Counted from the first letter of the stretch, positions 18,695 through 27,594 are shown. The stretch: DNA of 64,000 nucleotides from an uncultured Roseburia sp. (GCA_947642555.1 CANRSX010000010.1:1-64000); one strand, 5' to 3'. The notes: generated by a model from the sequence alone, not told the origin. Numbers and translations are program-made.

Positions 18695-20997
18695 CAGACA
18701 GAGAATGTAAGCTGGTGATCGGCGCGTTACTGCACGACATCGGAAAAGTAATATACAGGCCGGACACAGACAAAAGAGGGCACAGCCAGAGCGGATACGA
18801 TTTTTTAAAGGAAGAGGCCGGGGTAAAAGACGGCGAGGTGCTGGACTGTGTCAGATGCCATCATGTGGATGCCCGGTGGGAAGCGGGGCAGGAAGATGAT
18901 TCGCTGTCATATGTAGTCAGCATTGCGAACCGCATTGCGTCCATGGACCGGAGACATGCGGATCCGGGAGATACCGCGTTTGCGGTTTCGATGCCGCTGC
19001 GAAGCGTCTTTAACCGGTTAAACCGGAATCAGCAGGAGTTTTATTACGAGCCCGGGACACTGGATCCGGAAGGAGATATCCGGTATCCGGTGGCGGAGAA
19101 GAAGGCATTTGACAAAGACTTTTATGACAGGATGCGGCTTTCGCTGCTGGACGGCCTTCGCGGTATGGAGTGGACGCGGGAGTATGTGAATGCCCTGCTT
19201 GAGGTGCTGGAGGCGGAGCTTTCCTTTGTGCCGTCCATTGCCGCAGAGGATGAGATGGCGGATATCTCGCTCTTTGACCACCTGAAGCTGACGGCGGCCA
19301 TCGCAAGCTGCGTCATGCAGCATATGGAGGAAAGCGGCTACAACTTTGTGATATCGGATCTGGAGATGTTCCGTCTGTATTCGGTGGATCTGTCGGGGAT
19401 TCAGGATTTTATCTACACGATCACAGACAAAAATGCGTTAAAAACCCTGCGGGCCCGATCTTTTTACCTGGAAATCATGATGGAGCACATCATCGACTGC
19501 CTGCTGGAGGAGCTGCATCTCTCCCGGGCAAACGTCATCTACGCGGGGGGCGGCCACTGCTATATCCTGACGCCGAATACAAAAAGGACGAACGATGCGG
19601 TGGAAGCTTATATGGGAAGGCTGAATCAGTGGCTGCTGGAGCAGTTTCAGATCTCGCTGTACGCGGCGTGGGGATACGCGGCCTGCAGCGCGGACAGCCT
19701 GAAAAATGTACCGGAGGGGAGCTATGCGGAGATCTTTAAAGGCATCAGCGACATGATTGCGGCAAAGAAAAGCCACCGGTATTTCCCGTCGGATCTTCTG
19801 ACCCTCAATCAGAAACGTCAGAGGGATTACACAAGGGAATGTAAGGTGTGCAGGAGGATTGCGCGGGTCTCGGAGGAGGGGATCTGCCCCACCTGCCTCG
19901 CGATCCAGAGGTTTTCCGGCAATGTCCTGTACCGCGGTTTTTATACGGTGACAGAGCATCCGGACGTGAAGGAAGACGCGCTTCCGCTTCCCGGGGGATA
20001 TTACCTCACGGCGGAGGATGAGGCGTCCTTCCGGAAAGGCACGCAGGAGGACGGCTTCATACGCGCCTACAGCAAAAACCGGATGGGTGCGGGAAAGTAC
20101 GGCGCCACAAAATTATGGGTGGGGGATTATACCACCGGAAAGATTTTTGACGAGTTTGCAGAGGAGGCGGAGGGAGTCAGCCGGATCGGCGTGTTGAGGG
20201 CGGACGTGGATAATCTGGGACAGGCCTTTGTCTCCGGTTTTGACAACCCGGCGAACGGCAACCGCTATGTCACCCTGTCGCGCACCGCCACCCTTTCACG
20301 ACACCTATCGTTATTTTTTAAACTGCACATCAATCAGATTCTGAGGGAGAGCTCTTTTTCCATCAATGGAAAAGAGGCCCACAGCCGCAATGCGGCGATC
20401 TGCTACTCGGGCGGGGACGACCTGTTTCTGGTGGGGGCCTGGAATGAGATCCTGGAGCTTGCGGTGGATATCCGGGAAAAATTTAAGCGTTATACCCAGG
20501 GAACCCTGACGATATCGGCGGGAATCGGGATGTATGAAGCGTCGTACCCCATCAGCGTGATCGCGGACGAGGTGGCAAAGCTGGAGGAAAAAGCGAAGGA
20601 GCTGCCGGGAAAGGATGCGGTGACGGTGTTTGGGACCGGCGAAAGCACCTGGCACTGGGAGGATTTTACACAGCGTGTGATTCAGGAAAAATATAAGGTG
20701 ATCTATGATTTCTTTACGGTTTCAGAGGAGCGGGGGATGAATTTCCTGTATCAGATCCTGGACCTGATCCGAAACCGGACGGAAAAGATTCATTTTGCGC
20801 GGTACGTCTATCTGCTGTCACGCATGGAGCCGGACAGGGACGCCGGGCGTGAGCAGAGGGAGGCCTACCGCGTGTTTTCAGAAAAGATGTACCAGTGGAT
20901 CAGGGATGACGAAGACCGCAGACAGCTGATCACGGCGATTTATTTATACACATACCTGACCAGGGAAAAGGAGGAAACCGGACATGAGGGTGAATGA
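18691..20997 (+). CDS. cas10: Cas10/Csm1, type III-A signature subunit
   Basis: A 768-residue large subunit. An HD nuclease domain opens the protein (LLHDIGK, His15-Asp16). A four-cysteine zinc site follows (C384, C387, C399, C402). The Palm domain carries an intact GGDD at 574-577 in YSGGDDLFL. By family knowledge, GGDD makes cyclic oligoadenylate when target RNA is bound, and HD cuts single-stranded DNA. Both active sites look intact, which agrees with the presence of Csm6. The start overlaps the cas6 stop by four bases; the open frame upstream of 18691 lies inside cas6. Confidence 0.95.
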   Translation: MTDRECKLVIGALLHDIGKVIYRPDTDKRGHSQSGYDFLKEEAGVKDGEVLDCVRCHHVDARWEAGQEDDSLSYVVSIANRIASMDRRHADPGDTAFAVSMPLRSVFNRLNRNQQEFYYEPGTLDPEGDIRYPVAEKKAFDKDFYDRMRLSLLDGLRGMEWTREYVNALLEVLEAELSFVPSIAAEDEMADISLFDHLKLTAAIASCVMQHMEESGYNFVISDLEMFRLYSVDLSGIQDFIYTITDKNALKTLRARSFYLEIMMEHIIDCLLEELHLSRANVIYAGGGHCYILTPNTKRTNDAVEAYMGRLNQWLLEQFQISLYAAWGYAACSADSLKNVPEGSYAEIFKGISDMIAAKKSHRYFPSDLLTLNQKRQRDYTRECKVCRRIARVSEEGICPTCLAIQRFSGNVLYRGFYTVTEHPDVKEDALPLPGGYYLTAEDEASFRKGTQEDGFIRAYSKNRMGAGKYGATKLWVGDYTTGKIFDEFAEEAEGVSRIGVLRADVDNLGQAFVSGFDNPANGNRYVTLSRTATLSRHLSLFFKLHINQILRESSFSINGKEAHSRNAAICYSGGDDLFLVGAWNEILELAVDIREKFKRYTQGTLTISAGIGMYEASYPISVIADEVAKLEEKAKELPGKDAVTVFGTGESTWHWEDFTQRVIQEKYKVIYDFFTVSEERGMNFLYQILDLIRNRTEKIHFARYVYLLSRMEPDRDAGREQREAYRVFSEKMYQWIRDDEDRRQLITAIYLYTYLTREKEETGHEGE

Positions 20998-21376
20998 ACA
21001 GAACTATGTGGATGAGGCGGAACAGGCCATCCTTGCGCTAAAAAATATGAAGGACAAAAACGGCCGCCCGGTTCCGATGGTGACGACCTCAAAGCTGCGC
21101 AACCTGCTGTCCATGACGGCGGATATCTATAACGCGGTGTTAAACGACACGGAGGAGAGCCTGCCGGAGGAGATCTGCTCCAGGATCCAGTATTTAAGGG
21201 TGCGTTTCCTCTATGAAGCCGGAAGAGAGCTCTCGGTGAAAAATCTGGTGGAAAAAGCAGGGGTCATAGAGCTTTTAAAGGAGATAAAGGGGAGCAGGAA
21301 AGCTTTTATCCTGTTTAACCGATACATGGAGGCCCTGGTGGCGTTTCACAGATATTATGGCGGAAGGGATAATTAA
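20984..21376 (+). CDS. csm2: Csm2 small subunit
   Basis: A 130-residue helical protein with the Csm2 pattern (VTTSKLRNLLSM, IQYLRVRFLYEAGRE and a FNRYMEALVAFHRYY end). In the family it forms the inner filament of the Csm complex facing the crRNA/target duplex. It overlaps the end of cas10 by 14 bp and is followed by csm3 after 13 bp with its own GGAGGAG site. Confidence 0.95.
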   Translation: MRVNEQNYVDEAEQAILALKNMKDKNGRPVPMVTTSKLRNLLSMTADIYNAVLNDTEESLPEEICSRIQYLRVRFLYEAGRELSVKNLVEKAGVIELLKEIKGSRKAFILFNRYMEALVAFHRYYGGRDN

Positions 21377-21389
21377 CGGAGGAGAATAC

Positions 21390-22055
21390 ATGTACGCAAA
21401 GATTCAGATTACCGGGACGATCGAAGTAAAAACAGGAATGCATATCGGGGGATCCTCCGCATTTGCGGCCATTGGGTCTGTGGATGCGCCGGTGTTAAAG
21501 GATGCGAGAACCAGTCTCCCGATGATACCGGGAAGCTCGTTAAAGGGTAAGATGCGGACGCTGCTTGCAAAGGAATATAATACAACTGTAGCGAGAAAGC
21601 CGGACGAGGACGCCCCCTGCCTGATCCGGTTATTCGGCTCGGCGAAGGCAAATAAGGTAAAACGGAGCAGGGTGCTGGTCTCCGACATGTTTTTAAAAAA
21701 TGCGGATGAATTAAGAAGGCAGGGCTTGCAGAGCCTGACGGAGATTAAATTTGAAAATACGATCAACAGAGCCACCGCTGTCGCCAACCCGAGGCAGATC
21801 GAGCGGGTGATCCGGGGCTCGCTGTTTGGCCTGGACATCATGTATGAGGCGGAGGAAGAGGGGGAGATCGAGGAGGATTTTCAGATTCTCGCAGAGGGCT
21901 TCCGGCTGCTTTCGTATGATTACCTGGGGGGAAACGGCTCCAGGGGTTACGGGAAGGTGCTGTTTCACGATGTGAAGGCAGATGTAGTCGTAGGAGCCGT
22001 CGATGCGGGTATCATAAGCCGCTGCAATGCACTGCTGGAACAGGTCATGGGATAA
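21390..22055 (+). CDS. csm3: Csm3 backbone RAMP and target RNase
   Basis: A 221-residue RAMP protein that forms the crRNA-binding backbone. The catalytic Asp is present as Asp32 in FAAIGSVD, equivalent to the residue that cuts target RNA at 6-nt steps in characterised Csm3. The PGSSLKGKMRTLLA motif and a glycine-rich GGNGSRGYGKV loop also match. The ATG at 21390 follows GGAGGAG; the open frame to 21357 lacks a site. Confidence 0.95.
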   Translation: MYAKIQITGTIEVKTGMHIGGSSAFAAIGSVDAPVLKDARTSLPMIPGSSLKGKMRTLLAKEYNTTVARKPDEDAPCLIRLFGSAKANKVKRSRVLVSDMFLKNADELRRQGLQSLTEIKFENTINRATAVANPRQIERVIRGSLFGLDIMYEAEEEGEIEEDFQILAEGFRLLSYDYLGGNGSRGYGKVLFHDVKADVVVGAVDAGIISRCNALLEQVMG

Positions 22056-22067
22056 GGGAGTCGCAGG

Positions 22068-22997
22068 ATGGATTATCGGGTATACAGGCTGAGTTTTCAG
22101 AGTGCGGTGCACTTTGGCAGAAACAGTCTTGAGGACAGTGAATACGTGTTTTGCGCGGACACGCTTTTTTCCGCGCTGTGTTTTGAGGCCTTAAGAATGG
22201 GGCAGGAAGCCATGGATTGTTTTTATCGGTATGCAAAAAGCGGGGAGCTGCTGTTATCAGACGCCTTTCCGTACATCGGGGACACGTATTTTCTGCCAAA
22301 ACCGATGAAGCGGATCCAGAAAGGGGACAGCCAGGGCGATTCTGTTTTAAAAAAAGCATATAAGAAGCTGAACTATATCCCGGCGGACCGGTTTGAAACT
22401 TATCTGCGGGGAGATTATGATGTGCTGAATGAACGGAATATTCAGAATCTGGGATATTCGGAGATGAAGACGTCGGCGGCCGTGCGGGGGGAGGAGCAGA
22501 CAAGGCCCTACCGGGTCGGATGCTACTATTATAACGAGGGAAACGGTCTGTATCTGATCGCCGGTTATCAGAATGCGGCGGCGATCGAACTGCTGGACCG
22601 GCTGATGGAGTCACTGTCCTACAGCGGAATCGGGGGAAAGCGGTCCGCAGGCCTGGGGCGTTTTCAGCTGTCCTTCGGGACGCTCCCGCCGGCGCTGCAT
22701 GAGAGGCTGGGAAAAAAGGGAGAGACGTATATGACCCTGTCCGTCTCGCTGCCGACAGATGACGAGCTGGAAAGCGCCCTGGAGGGGGCGGAATATCTTC
22801 TGATCAAAAGGAGCGGATTTGTGGCCTCCGAAGAATATGCGAAGGAGCAGCGGCGCAGACGGGACCTCTATGTCTTAAAGGCCGGAGCCTGTATCCGGAG
22901 GCCGTACCAGGGGGATGTATACGATGTTGCCGATCCGGACGGGGGGCATCCGGTATACCGTTATGCCAGACCGATGTTTATGGAGGTGGATGTATGA
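22068..22997 (+). CDS. csm4: Csm4 RAMP, 5' handle-binding subunit
   Basis: A 309-residue RAMP protein. The early segment FGRNSLEDSEYVFCADTLFSALC and the glycine loop GIGGKRSAGLGRFQ are typical of Csm4, which caps the crRNA 5' handle and contacts Cas10. It overlaps csm5 by four bases (ATGA). No frameshift or missing motif is seen. Confidence 0.93.
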   Translation: MDYRVYRLSFQSAVHFGRNSLEDSEYVFCADTLFSALCFEALRMGQEAMDCFYRYAKSGELLLSDAFPYIGDTYFLPKPMKRIQKGDSQGDSVLKKAYKKLNYIPADRFETYLRGDYDVLNERNIQNLGYSEMKTSAAVRGEEQTRPYRVGCYYYNEGNGLYLIAGYQNAAAIELLDRLMESLSYSGIGGKRSAGLGRFQLSFGTLPPALHERLGKKGETYMTLSVSLPTDDELESALEGAEYLLIKRSGFVASEEYAKEQRRRRDLYVLKAGACIRRPYQGDVYDVADPDGGHPVYRYARPMFMEVDV

Positions 22998-24109
22998 GGC
23001 GGCATCTGAATTGCTATCAGGTTATATTGCGGACACTCTCGCCGGTCTTCGTGGGAAGCGGAAGAGAGATCGGGAAAAAAGAATATCTTTTTCTGAGTGC
23101 AGAAAAGGTGGGGATACCGGATATTCAGAGACTGTACAGCCTGATCGGTAAGCATGGGAAAGAGGAGGCCTTTGAGGAATATCTGCTGGGGAAGCAGAAT
23201 TCGGATCTGACGGAGTGGCTGAAGCGCCAGGAAATCGGGATGGAGGAGGTAACGCCCTGTCTTAAGTATGTGCTGGATTATATGGACGTGAGACTGGAGG
23301 GGGATACGAAACGGATGCACGTCATGGAATGCATGAAGGATCCCTATGGCAATCCCTATATCCCGGGCAGCTCCATCAAGGGAATGCTCCGGACCATCCT
23401 GCTGGGCGCGGATATCCTGAATGCACCGGAAAAATATCAGACGCAGAAGCAGAATCTGACGAGAAACGCGGAGCAGAGGGCATCGCGGACCCGGTATCTG
23501 AAACGGGAGATCGCCGGGATCGAGGAGGCTGCCTACCGCACCCTGGCACGCGAGAGGACAAAGCCCCAGGACGCGGTAAATGACGTGCTCCAGGGTCTGA
23601 TCGTCAGCGACAGCGAGCCCCTGTCGACGGATTCCCTCGTGCTCTGTCAGAAAATCGATAAGCACATTGAGGGAATGGAGCGAAGCCTTCCGCTGCTCCG
23701 GGAGTGCGTGAAGCCGGATACTAAGATCCGTTTTACGATCACCATCGATTCCAGGCTCTGCCCCTATACGGAGCAGGATATTTTAAATGCGGTGGCGGTG
23801 TCTGGCGGGAGCTATTATGAAAATTTCCTGTCCGCCTTTGGGGGGATGGAGGGGCCGGGTGAGAAAGACGTCCTGCTGGGCGGCGGCTGCGGATTTGCCG
23901 CTAAGACGATTATTTATCCGCTGTACGGCAGAGGGGAGAGCGTGGAGCTGATTCCGAAGATTTTTGACGGGACCAATGTTCCGCGGGTGCACAAGCATTT
24001 CCTGGACCGGCAGTACGGGGTGTCGCCCCATACGGTGAAGTGCACCAGGTATCATGGAAAGCTGTATCAGATGGGGCTGTGCCGGGTGGAGGAGATGAAG
24101 CGGATGTGA
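22994..24109 (+). CDS. csm5: Csm5 RAMP, crRNA 3'-end subunit
   Basis: A 371-residue RAMP protein with a divergent N-terminal half (SPVFVGSGREI) and the conserved PGSSIKGMLRTILL motif. It ends KLYQMGLCRVEEMKRM. Csm5 sits at the 3' end of the crRNA and helps maturation. The first CRISPR-like repeat starts about 10 bp after its stop. A second, non-identical copy of its last codons occurs at 26518-26601, beyond the inserted ATPase cassette. Confidence 0.93.
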   Translation: MRRHLNCYQVILRTLSPVFVGSGREIGKKEYLFLSAEKVGIPDIQRLYSLIGKHGKEEAFEEYLLGKQNSDLTEWLKRQEIGMEEVTPCLKYVLDYMDVRLEGDTKRMHVMECMKDPYGNPYIPGSSIKGMLRTILLGADILNAPEKYQTQKQNLTRNAEQRASRTRYLKREIAGIEEAAYRTLARERTKPQDAVNDVLQGLIVSDSEPLSTDSLVLCQKIDKHIEGMERSLPLLRECVKPDTKIRFTITIDSRLCPYTEQDILNAVAVSGGSYYENFLSAFGGMEGPGEKDVLLGGGCGFAAKTIIYPLYGRGESVELIPKIFDGTNVPRVHKHFLDRQYGVSPHTVKCTRYHGKLYQMGLCRVEEMKRM

Positions 24110-24115
24110 TGCGGG

Positions 24116-24224
24116 AGAGGGGGGGGAGCCCCGTGAGGGGACGGGAAAACAATAACTTCTTTCTCAACGACCTTCTCAACTTCTTATTAAAAATGTAATG
24201 TAAGCCCCGGAAGGGGACGGATAC
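24116..24224 (+). CRISPR. Two-repeat CRISPR remnant beside csm5
   Basis: Two copies of the array's hairpin core (GCCCCGTGAGGGGACGG ending near 24150, and GCCCCGGAAGGGGACGG ending at 24224) flank one spacer-like segment of about 39 bp. They match the main array at 26599-27529 but are separated from it by 2.4 kb holding two genes. Both end in the type III-like tag ACGG(G)AAAAC or ACGGATAC. The best reading is the leading part of an array that was split or left behind. Confidence 0.75.
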
Positions 24225-24253
24225 TTTCGCCGTAAAAAAATTACGGGAAGATA

Positions 24254-24282
24254 TTGTGAAGAGCTGAAAAAACCGCTATACT
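24254..24282 (+). promoter_or_regulatory. Promoter of the ATPase/TOPRIM-like cassette
   Basis: TTGTGA (24254-24259) and TATACT (24277-24282) are separated by 17 bp, about 48 bp ahead of the ATPase start. The cassette therefore probably has its own transcription. A small inverted repeat (CCGTAA/TTACGG, 24230-24246) lies just upstream. Confidence 0.7.
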
Positions 24283-24330
24283 GTAATGACAGATTTGTGT
24301 GCAAATATTTTGTATGGGGATGGCAGGAAA

Positions 24331-25482
24331 ATGTTAAAGAAATTTACATTAAAGAATTACAAAAATTTTAAAGATGAAATATCGATAGATTTTGAAAATA
24401 TTGCAGGGTATCAGTTTAGTACGGATTGCATCACGGATGGGACAATCAGCAAAATGCTGATATATGGCAGAAATGCGACAGGAAAAACAAATTTGGGAAA
24501 AGCGTTAATTGATTTATATACAATTGTGTCCGGCGGGCGGCGTTATACTGATACGGGAATTTTCCTTAATGCGGATTCAACCGACGAAACGGCGATTTTT
24601 TCATATGAGTTCAGGTTTGATAACAATGAATTGGTGTATCGCTATGCCCGGTTTTCAAATCAGGAACTTAGAGATGAGGAATTACTCATTGATGGAAAAC
24701 AGATTTATCGCTGCGATTTTGAACATAATCAATTTGACGTTAAAAATCTTGAATATATAAATGCGGAAACAGCCAGTACAGACAGATATTTTCAGTCAGT
24801 AGAAACTGGTGACAGTGAGGAACTGCAGGAGCCCAGGCTGCCATTTTTGAGATGGCTGATAAATAATGTCGCACTGAGCAGGGATTCTATTCTGATAAAA
24901 TTAGCTAATTACGCCAGAAGAATGCTTATGATAAAAGCAGGCGATGCAATGTTAAGAATTCCGGGAAGAATGAACGATGGTTTTTACGAATTGCTGGAGG
25001 ATTCGGATCAGTTAAAATTTTTAGAAAATTTTCTTAATGAAATGGGTATAGAGTGCAGACTGATATTAAAAAAATTGCCAGATGGTCAGAGAGAACTATA
25101 TTTCTGGCATGAAAAATTAGTACCGTTTTATGAAACAGCATCCAGTGGTACGTTAGCCTTAGTTGATTTATATCGACGACTGATTCCGAAAAGCCGGGTT
25201 CCATCTTTCCTATATCTGGATGAATTTGATGCATTTTATCACTATGAAATGGCAGAGAAAGTGATCAGTTTTTTCAAGAAAAGATTTTCTGAATGCCAGA
25301 TTATTATGACTTCTCATAATACGAATTTAATGACGAACCGATTCATGCGGCCGGATTGTTTGTTTATTTTATCAGGGGAGGGTACATTGACTGCACTTTG
25401 TAATGCAACAGAAAGAGAGCTGCGGGAAGGCCATAATCTTGAAAAGATGTATATCAGTGGGGAGTTTGACAAATATGAGTAG
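24331..25482 (+). CDS. AAA/OLD-type ATPase of a two-gene cassette
   Basis: A 383-residue ATPase of the AAA_15/21, OLD-like group. It shows the opening FTLKNYKNFKDE, Walker A at 46-53 (GRNATGKT), Walker B with Asp297-Glu298 (YLDEFDAF), and a switch histidine in TSHNTNLM. No nuclease domain is fused; the next gene, overlapping by 8 bp, looks like TOPRIM. ATPase plus TOPRIM-type partner recalls PARIS, AbiL/RloAB and split OLD defence modules. No exact family is claimed. Codon usage is AT-rich, unlike the flanking csm genes, which suggests separate acquisition. The ATG at 24331 is preferred over 24286 because family homology starts there. Confidence 0.8.
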   Translation: MLKKFTLKNYKNFKDEISIDFENIAGYQFSTDCITDGTISKMLIYGRNATGKTNLGKALIDLYTIVSGGRRYTDTGIFLNADSTDETAIFSYEFRFDNNELVYRYARFSNQELRDEELLIDGKQIYRCDFEHNQFDVKNLEYINAETASTDRYFQSVETGDSEELQEPRLPFLRWLINNVALSRDSILIKLANYARRMLMIKAGDAMLRIPGRMNDGFYELLEDSDQLKFLENFLNEMGIECRLILKKLPDGQRELYFWHEKLVPFYETASSGTLALVDLYRRLIPKSRVPSFLYLDEFDAFYHYEMAEKVISFFKKRFSECQIIMTSHNTNLMTNRFMRPDCLFILSGEGTLTALCNATERELREGHNLEKMYISGEFDKYE

Positions 25483-26539
25483 TGATCGGGGAGAGGTGAG
25501 GAAACGGGGGCAAAACCTGCTGATTGTAGAAGGGCATCATGAAAAAAATAAGCTATTCTGGTTGATTTTTAAGTGTTTTCCTGAAATCAATATCAATATG
25601 GACGAAATCTGGATATATGGAACAAATATCTATCAGTTATATGATGATATTGTGAGAGAGTATGGTGAGGAGTGGGCAAAGGAAAATGAAGATATTGATT
25701 TGCCCTTTGTGATCAGTAAGAAACGATATCCAGATAAACTTCGATATAAAGAGGATTTCATAAATATAGTTTTAGTATTTGATTATGAGCGACATGATTC
25801 AGATTTCTCGGAAGAAAAAATTTTAGAAATGCAGAGATGTTTTTCTGATGCCGCCGATATGGGAAGATTGTATATAAATTATCCTATGATAGAGTCATAT
25901 CGACATTTGTGTCAATTGCCGGATGATGATTTTGCAGAACGGAAGATTCCCGTATCGCTGCAGCCGGGAAAAGAATATAAAGCATTGGTAGAACAGGAGA
26001 CGATACTGGGGTCAAAATTTGATTTCCCGTTCAGAATGGATGATTTGCTTGAAAAACATTTTGGAATAAGTGATGCGGAAAAAAGGAAAAAGTGTTGTAA
26101 TGAAATTTTAGAAATTTCTTCTGTAAGCAACATGGAAAATGTGATTGATCATGCTTTGCGGGAAGTAGTTGCGGAGCGTAATTTATCGACAGCTAAATAT
26201 CAGCTGGCAGACTGGGTCACAAAACAGGGATATGCACATCTGAATCTGACGTACTGGAAGTATATAAGAGGCGTATTTAAGCAGATCATATATCACAATA
26301 TTTCCAAAGCTAATAGAATTCAGTACGGACAATATCGGATTCCGAAGAACAAGTATAAAGAATATTTTGAGAGACTGGATCCGACAGAACTATTAAAAGA
26401 GCAAAATTCAGCAAGCAAAGATCGTATAACAGGATTTATCTGGGTGTTAAATACCTGTATTTATTTTATAGCAGAGTATAATTTCAGGTTAGTCATGGAC
26501 GAAGGCGGGATTGAAATGGGGTGCGGCCACAATATCTGA
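25475..26539 (+). CDS. TOPRIM-like partner of the ATPase, putative nuclease
   Basis: A 354-residue protein. The N-terminal LLIVEGHHEK (Glu19) followed by a hydrophobic strand ending in VFDYERHD (Asp103, Glu105) fits a TOPRIM-type metal site, as seen in OLD, AriB and RloB-like effectors. A conserved-looking INYPMIESY segment follows, and the C-terminal half is helical. It overlaps the ATPase gene by 8 bp with a GTGGGGAG site, so the two products probably act together as sensor and effector. Its last codons overlap, in another frame, the csm5-like tail. TOPRIM assignment is by motif only. Confidence 0.65.
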   Translation: MSSDRGEVRKRGQNLLIVEGHHEKNKLFWLIFKCFPEININMDEIWIYGTNIYQLYDDIVREYGEEWAKENEDIDLPFVISKKRYPDKLRYKEDFINIVLVFDYERHDSDFSEEKILEMQRCFSDAADMGRLYINYPMIESYRHLCQLPDDDFAERKIPVSLQPGKEYKALVEQETILGSKFDFPFRMDDLLEKHFGISDAEKRKKCCNEILEISSVSNMENVIDHALREVVAERNLSTAKYQLADWVTKQGYAHLNLTYWKYIRGVFKQIIYHNISKANRIQYGQYRIPKNKYKEYFERLDPTELLKEQNSASKDRITGFIWVLNTCIYFIAEYNFRLVMDEGGIEMGCGHNI

Positions 26540-26601
26540 TCATAAACGGGAAGCGGTATCAGATGAGACTGTGTCAGGTGGAGGAGATGAAGCGGATGTG
26601 A
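26518..26601 (+). pseudogene. Divergent csm5 3'-end fragment
   Basis: A frame ending at TGA 26599-26601 reads NGKRYQMRLCQVEEMKRM, matching the csm5 C-terminus HGKLYQMGLCRVEEMKRM. The following bases also match csm5's downstream sequence, including the start of a CRISPR repeat. The last 29 bp are identical to the csm5 copy, while upstream codons differ. It is therefore not a fresh exact duplication but the tail of a related csm5 allele. It marks the right junction of the ATPase cassette. Confidence 0.75.
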
Positions 26602-27529
26602 TGCGGAGAGGGGCCCCGTGAGGGGACGGAAATTCATCCATACCAGCAAATAAATCAAGTGTATAAATATTATGGAAACAGGAAAACCCCGTGAGGGGAC
26701 GGAAATTCATACAGGCATCCTCCTTTCTATGTATTTTTAATCATAAGAACGAGAGAGCCCCGAAAGGGGACGGATACTTTTGATTAACCTAAAGTTAATA
26801 CCAAAATGGCTTTTATCATAAACGGAACAGGAAAGCCCCGTGAGGGGACGGATACCGATTCAAGGGCATCTTTTAGACATTATCGTTGACCTATTTAAGA
26901 AAAACCCCGTGAGGGGACGATAACGTGAAACAGGTCACAGATCCTTTATATGTATGATTAAAGTAAAGAAAACATAGCCCCGCGAGGGGACGAAAACATA
27001 GCCTTATTCAGTGTCTCTTCCGTCATCAGTAAAGAAAACATAGCCCCGCCAGAGGACGATAACCGCTAAAGAGTTCTATTTGGTTGTTCATAGAGTAAAG
27101 AAAGCATAGCTCCGCGAGGGGACGATAACTACTGCTCGTAATGATTGATCTTGTGATAAAGTAAAGAAAACATAGCCCCGCGAGGGGACGATAACTAAAT
27201 TAAACCATTCGTTAATCTTAAGTGAAGTAAAGAAAACCCAGCTCCGTCAGGGGACGATAACGGCGTGTCTTTACTAAGAGCAAATTCATTAAGTAAAGAA
27301 AACCCAGCCCCGCGAGGGGACGATAACAGGGTACCCTGTTTTACTATCAGGTTTAAAAGAAGAGGCCCCATGAGGGGACGGAAAATACAACTCGAATGTT
27401 GCAAGCAGTTTTTGACAGAAATTAAAAAAGAAGCAGCCCCGCCAGGGGACGGAAAAAGTATTTTTTAAAAAACGCCATTTTGTAAGCGACACGATATAAA
27501 AGAAAGGAGCCCCGAAAGGGGACGGAGGA
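26599..27529 (+). CRISPR. Mosaic type III-A CRISPR array, 14 repeats
   Basis: Fourteen repeats share the core GCCCCGnnAGGGGACG and a 3' tag like ATAAC or GAAAT, so crRNAs would carry an 8-nt ACGRWAAC-type handle, transcribed in the csm direction. By core end position they finish at 26633, 26706, 26777, 26855, 26924, 26997, 27063, 27129, 27195, 27261, 27327, 27385, 27446 and 27529. Repeats six to eleven are near-identical 36-mers (AGTAAAGAAAACATAGCCCC and onward) spaced exactly 66 bp apart, leaving 30-bp spacers. The first five and last three have different 5' halves and irregular spacing. No cas1 or cas2 lies nearby. Reading frames through the array are artefacts. Confidence 0.93.
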
Positions 27530-27594
27530 TTGTAAAATCAGGAACAACTGCATCAGAAACTGACGGTACACCATGAATGGCAGACATTTTGCTG

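Noticed and set aside
27195-27492. Several small open frames on both strands within 27.2-27.5 kb
   Set aside because: They cross CRISPR repeats and spacers and have no start sites.
26599-27529. GCCCC/GGGGC hairpins as rho-independent terminators
   Set aside because: They recur with regular spacing and a conserved 3' tag but are not followed by T tracts, so they are CRISPR repeats.
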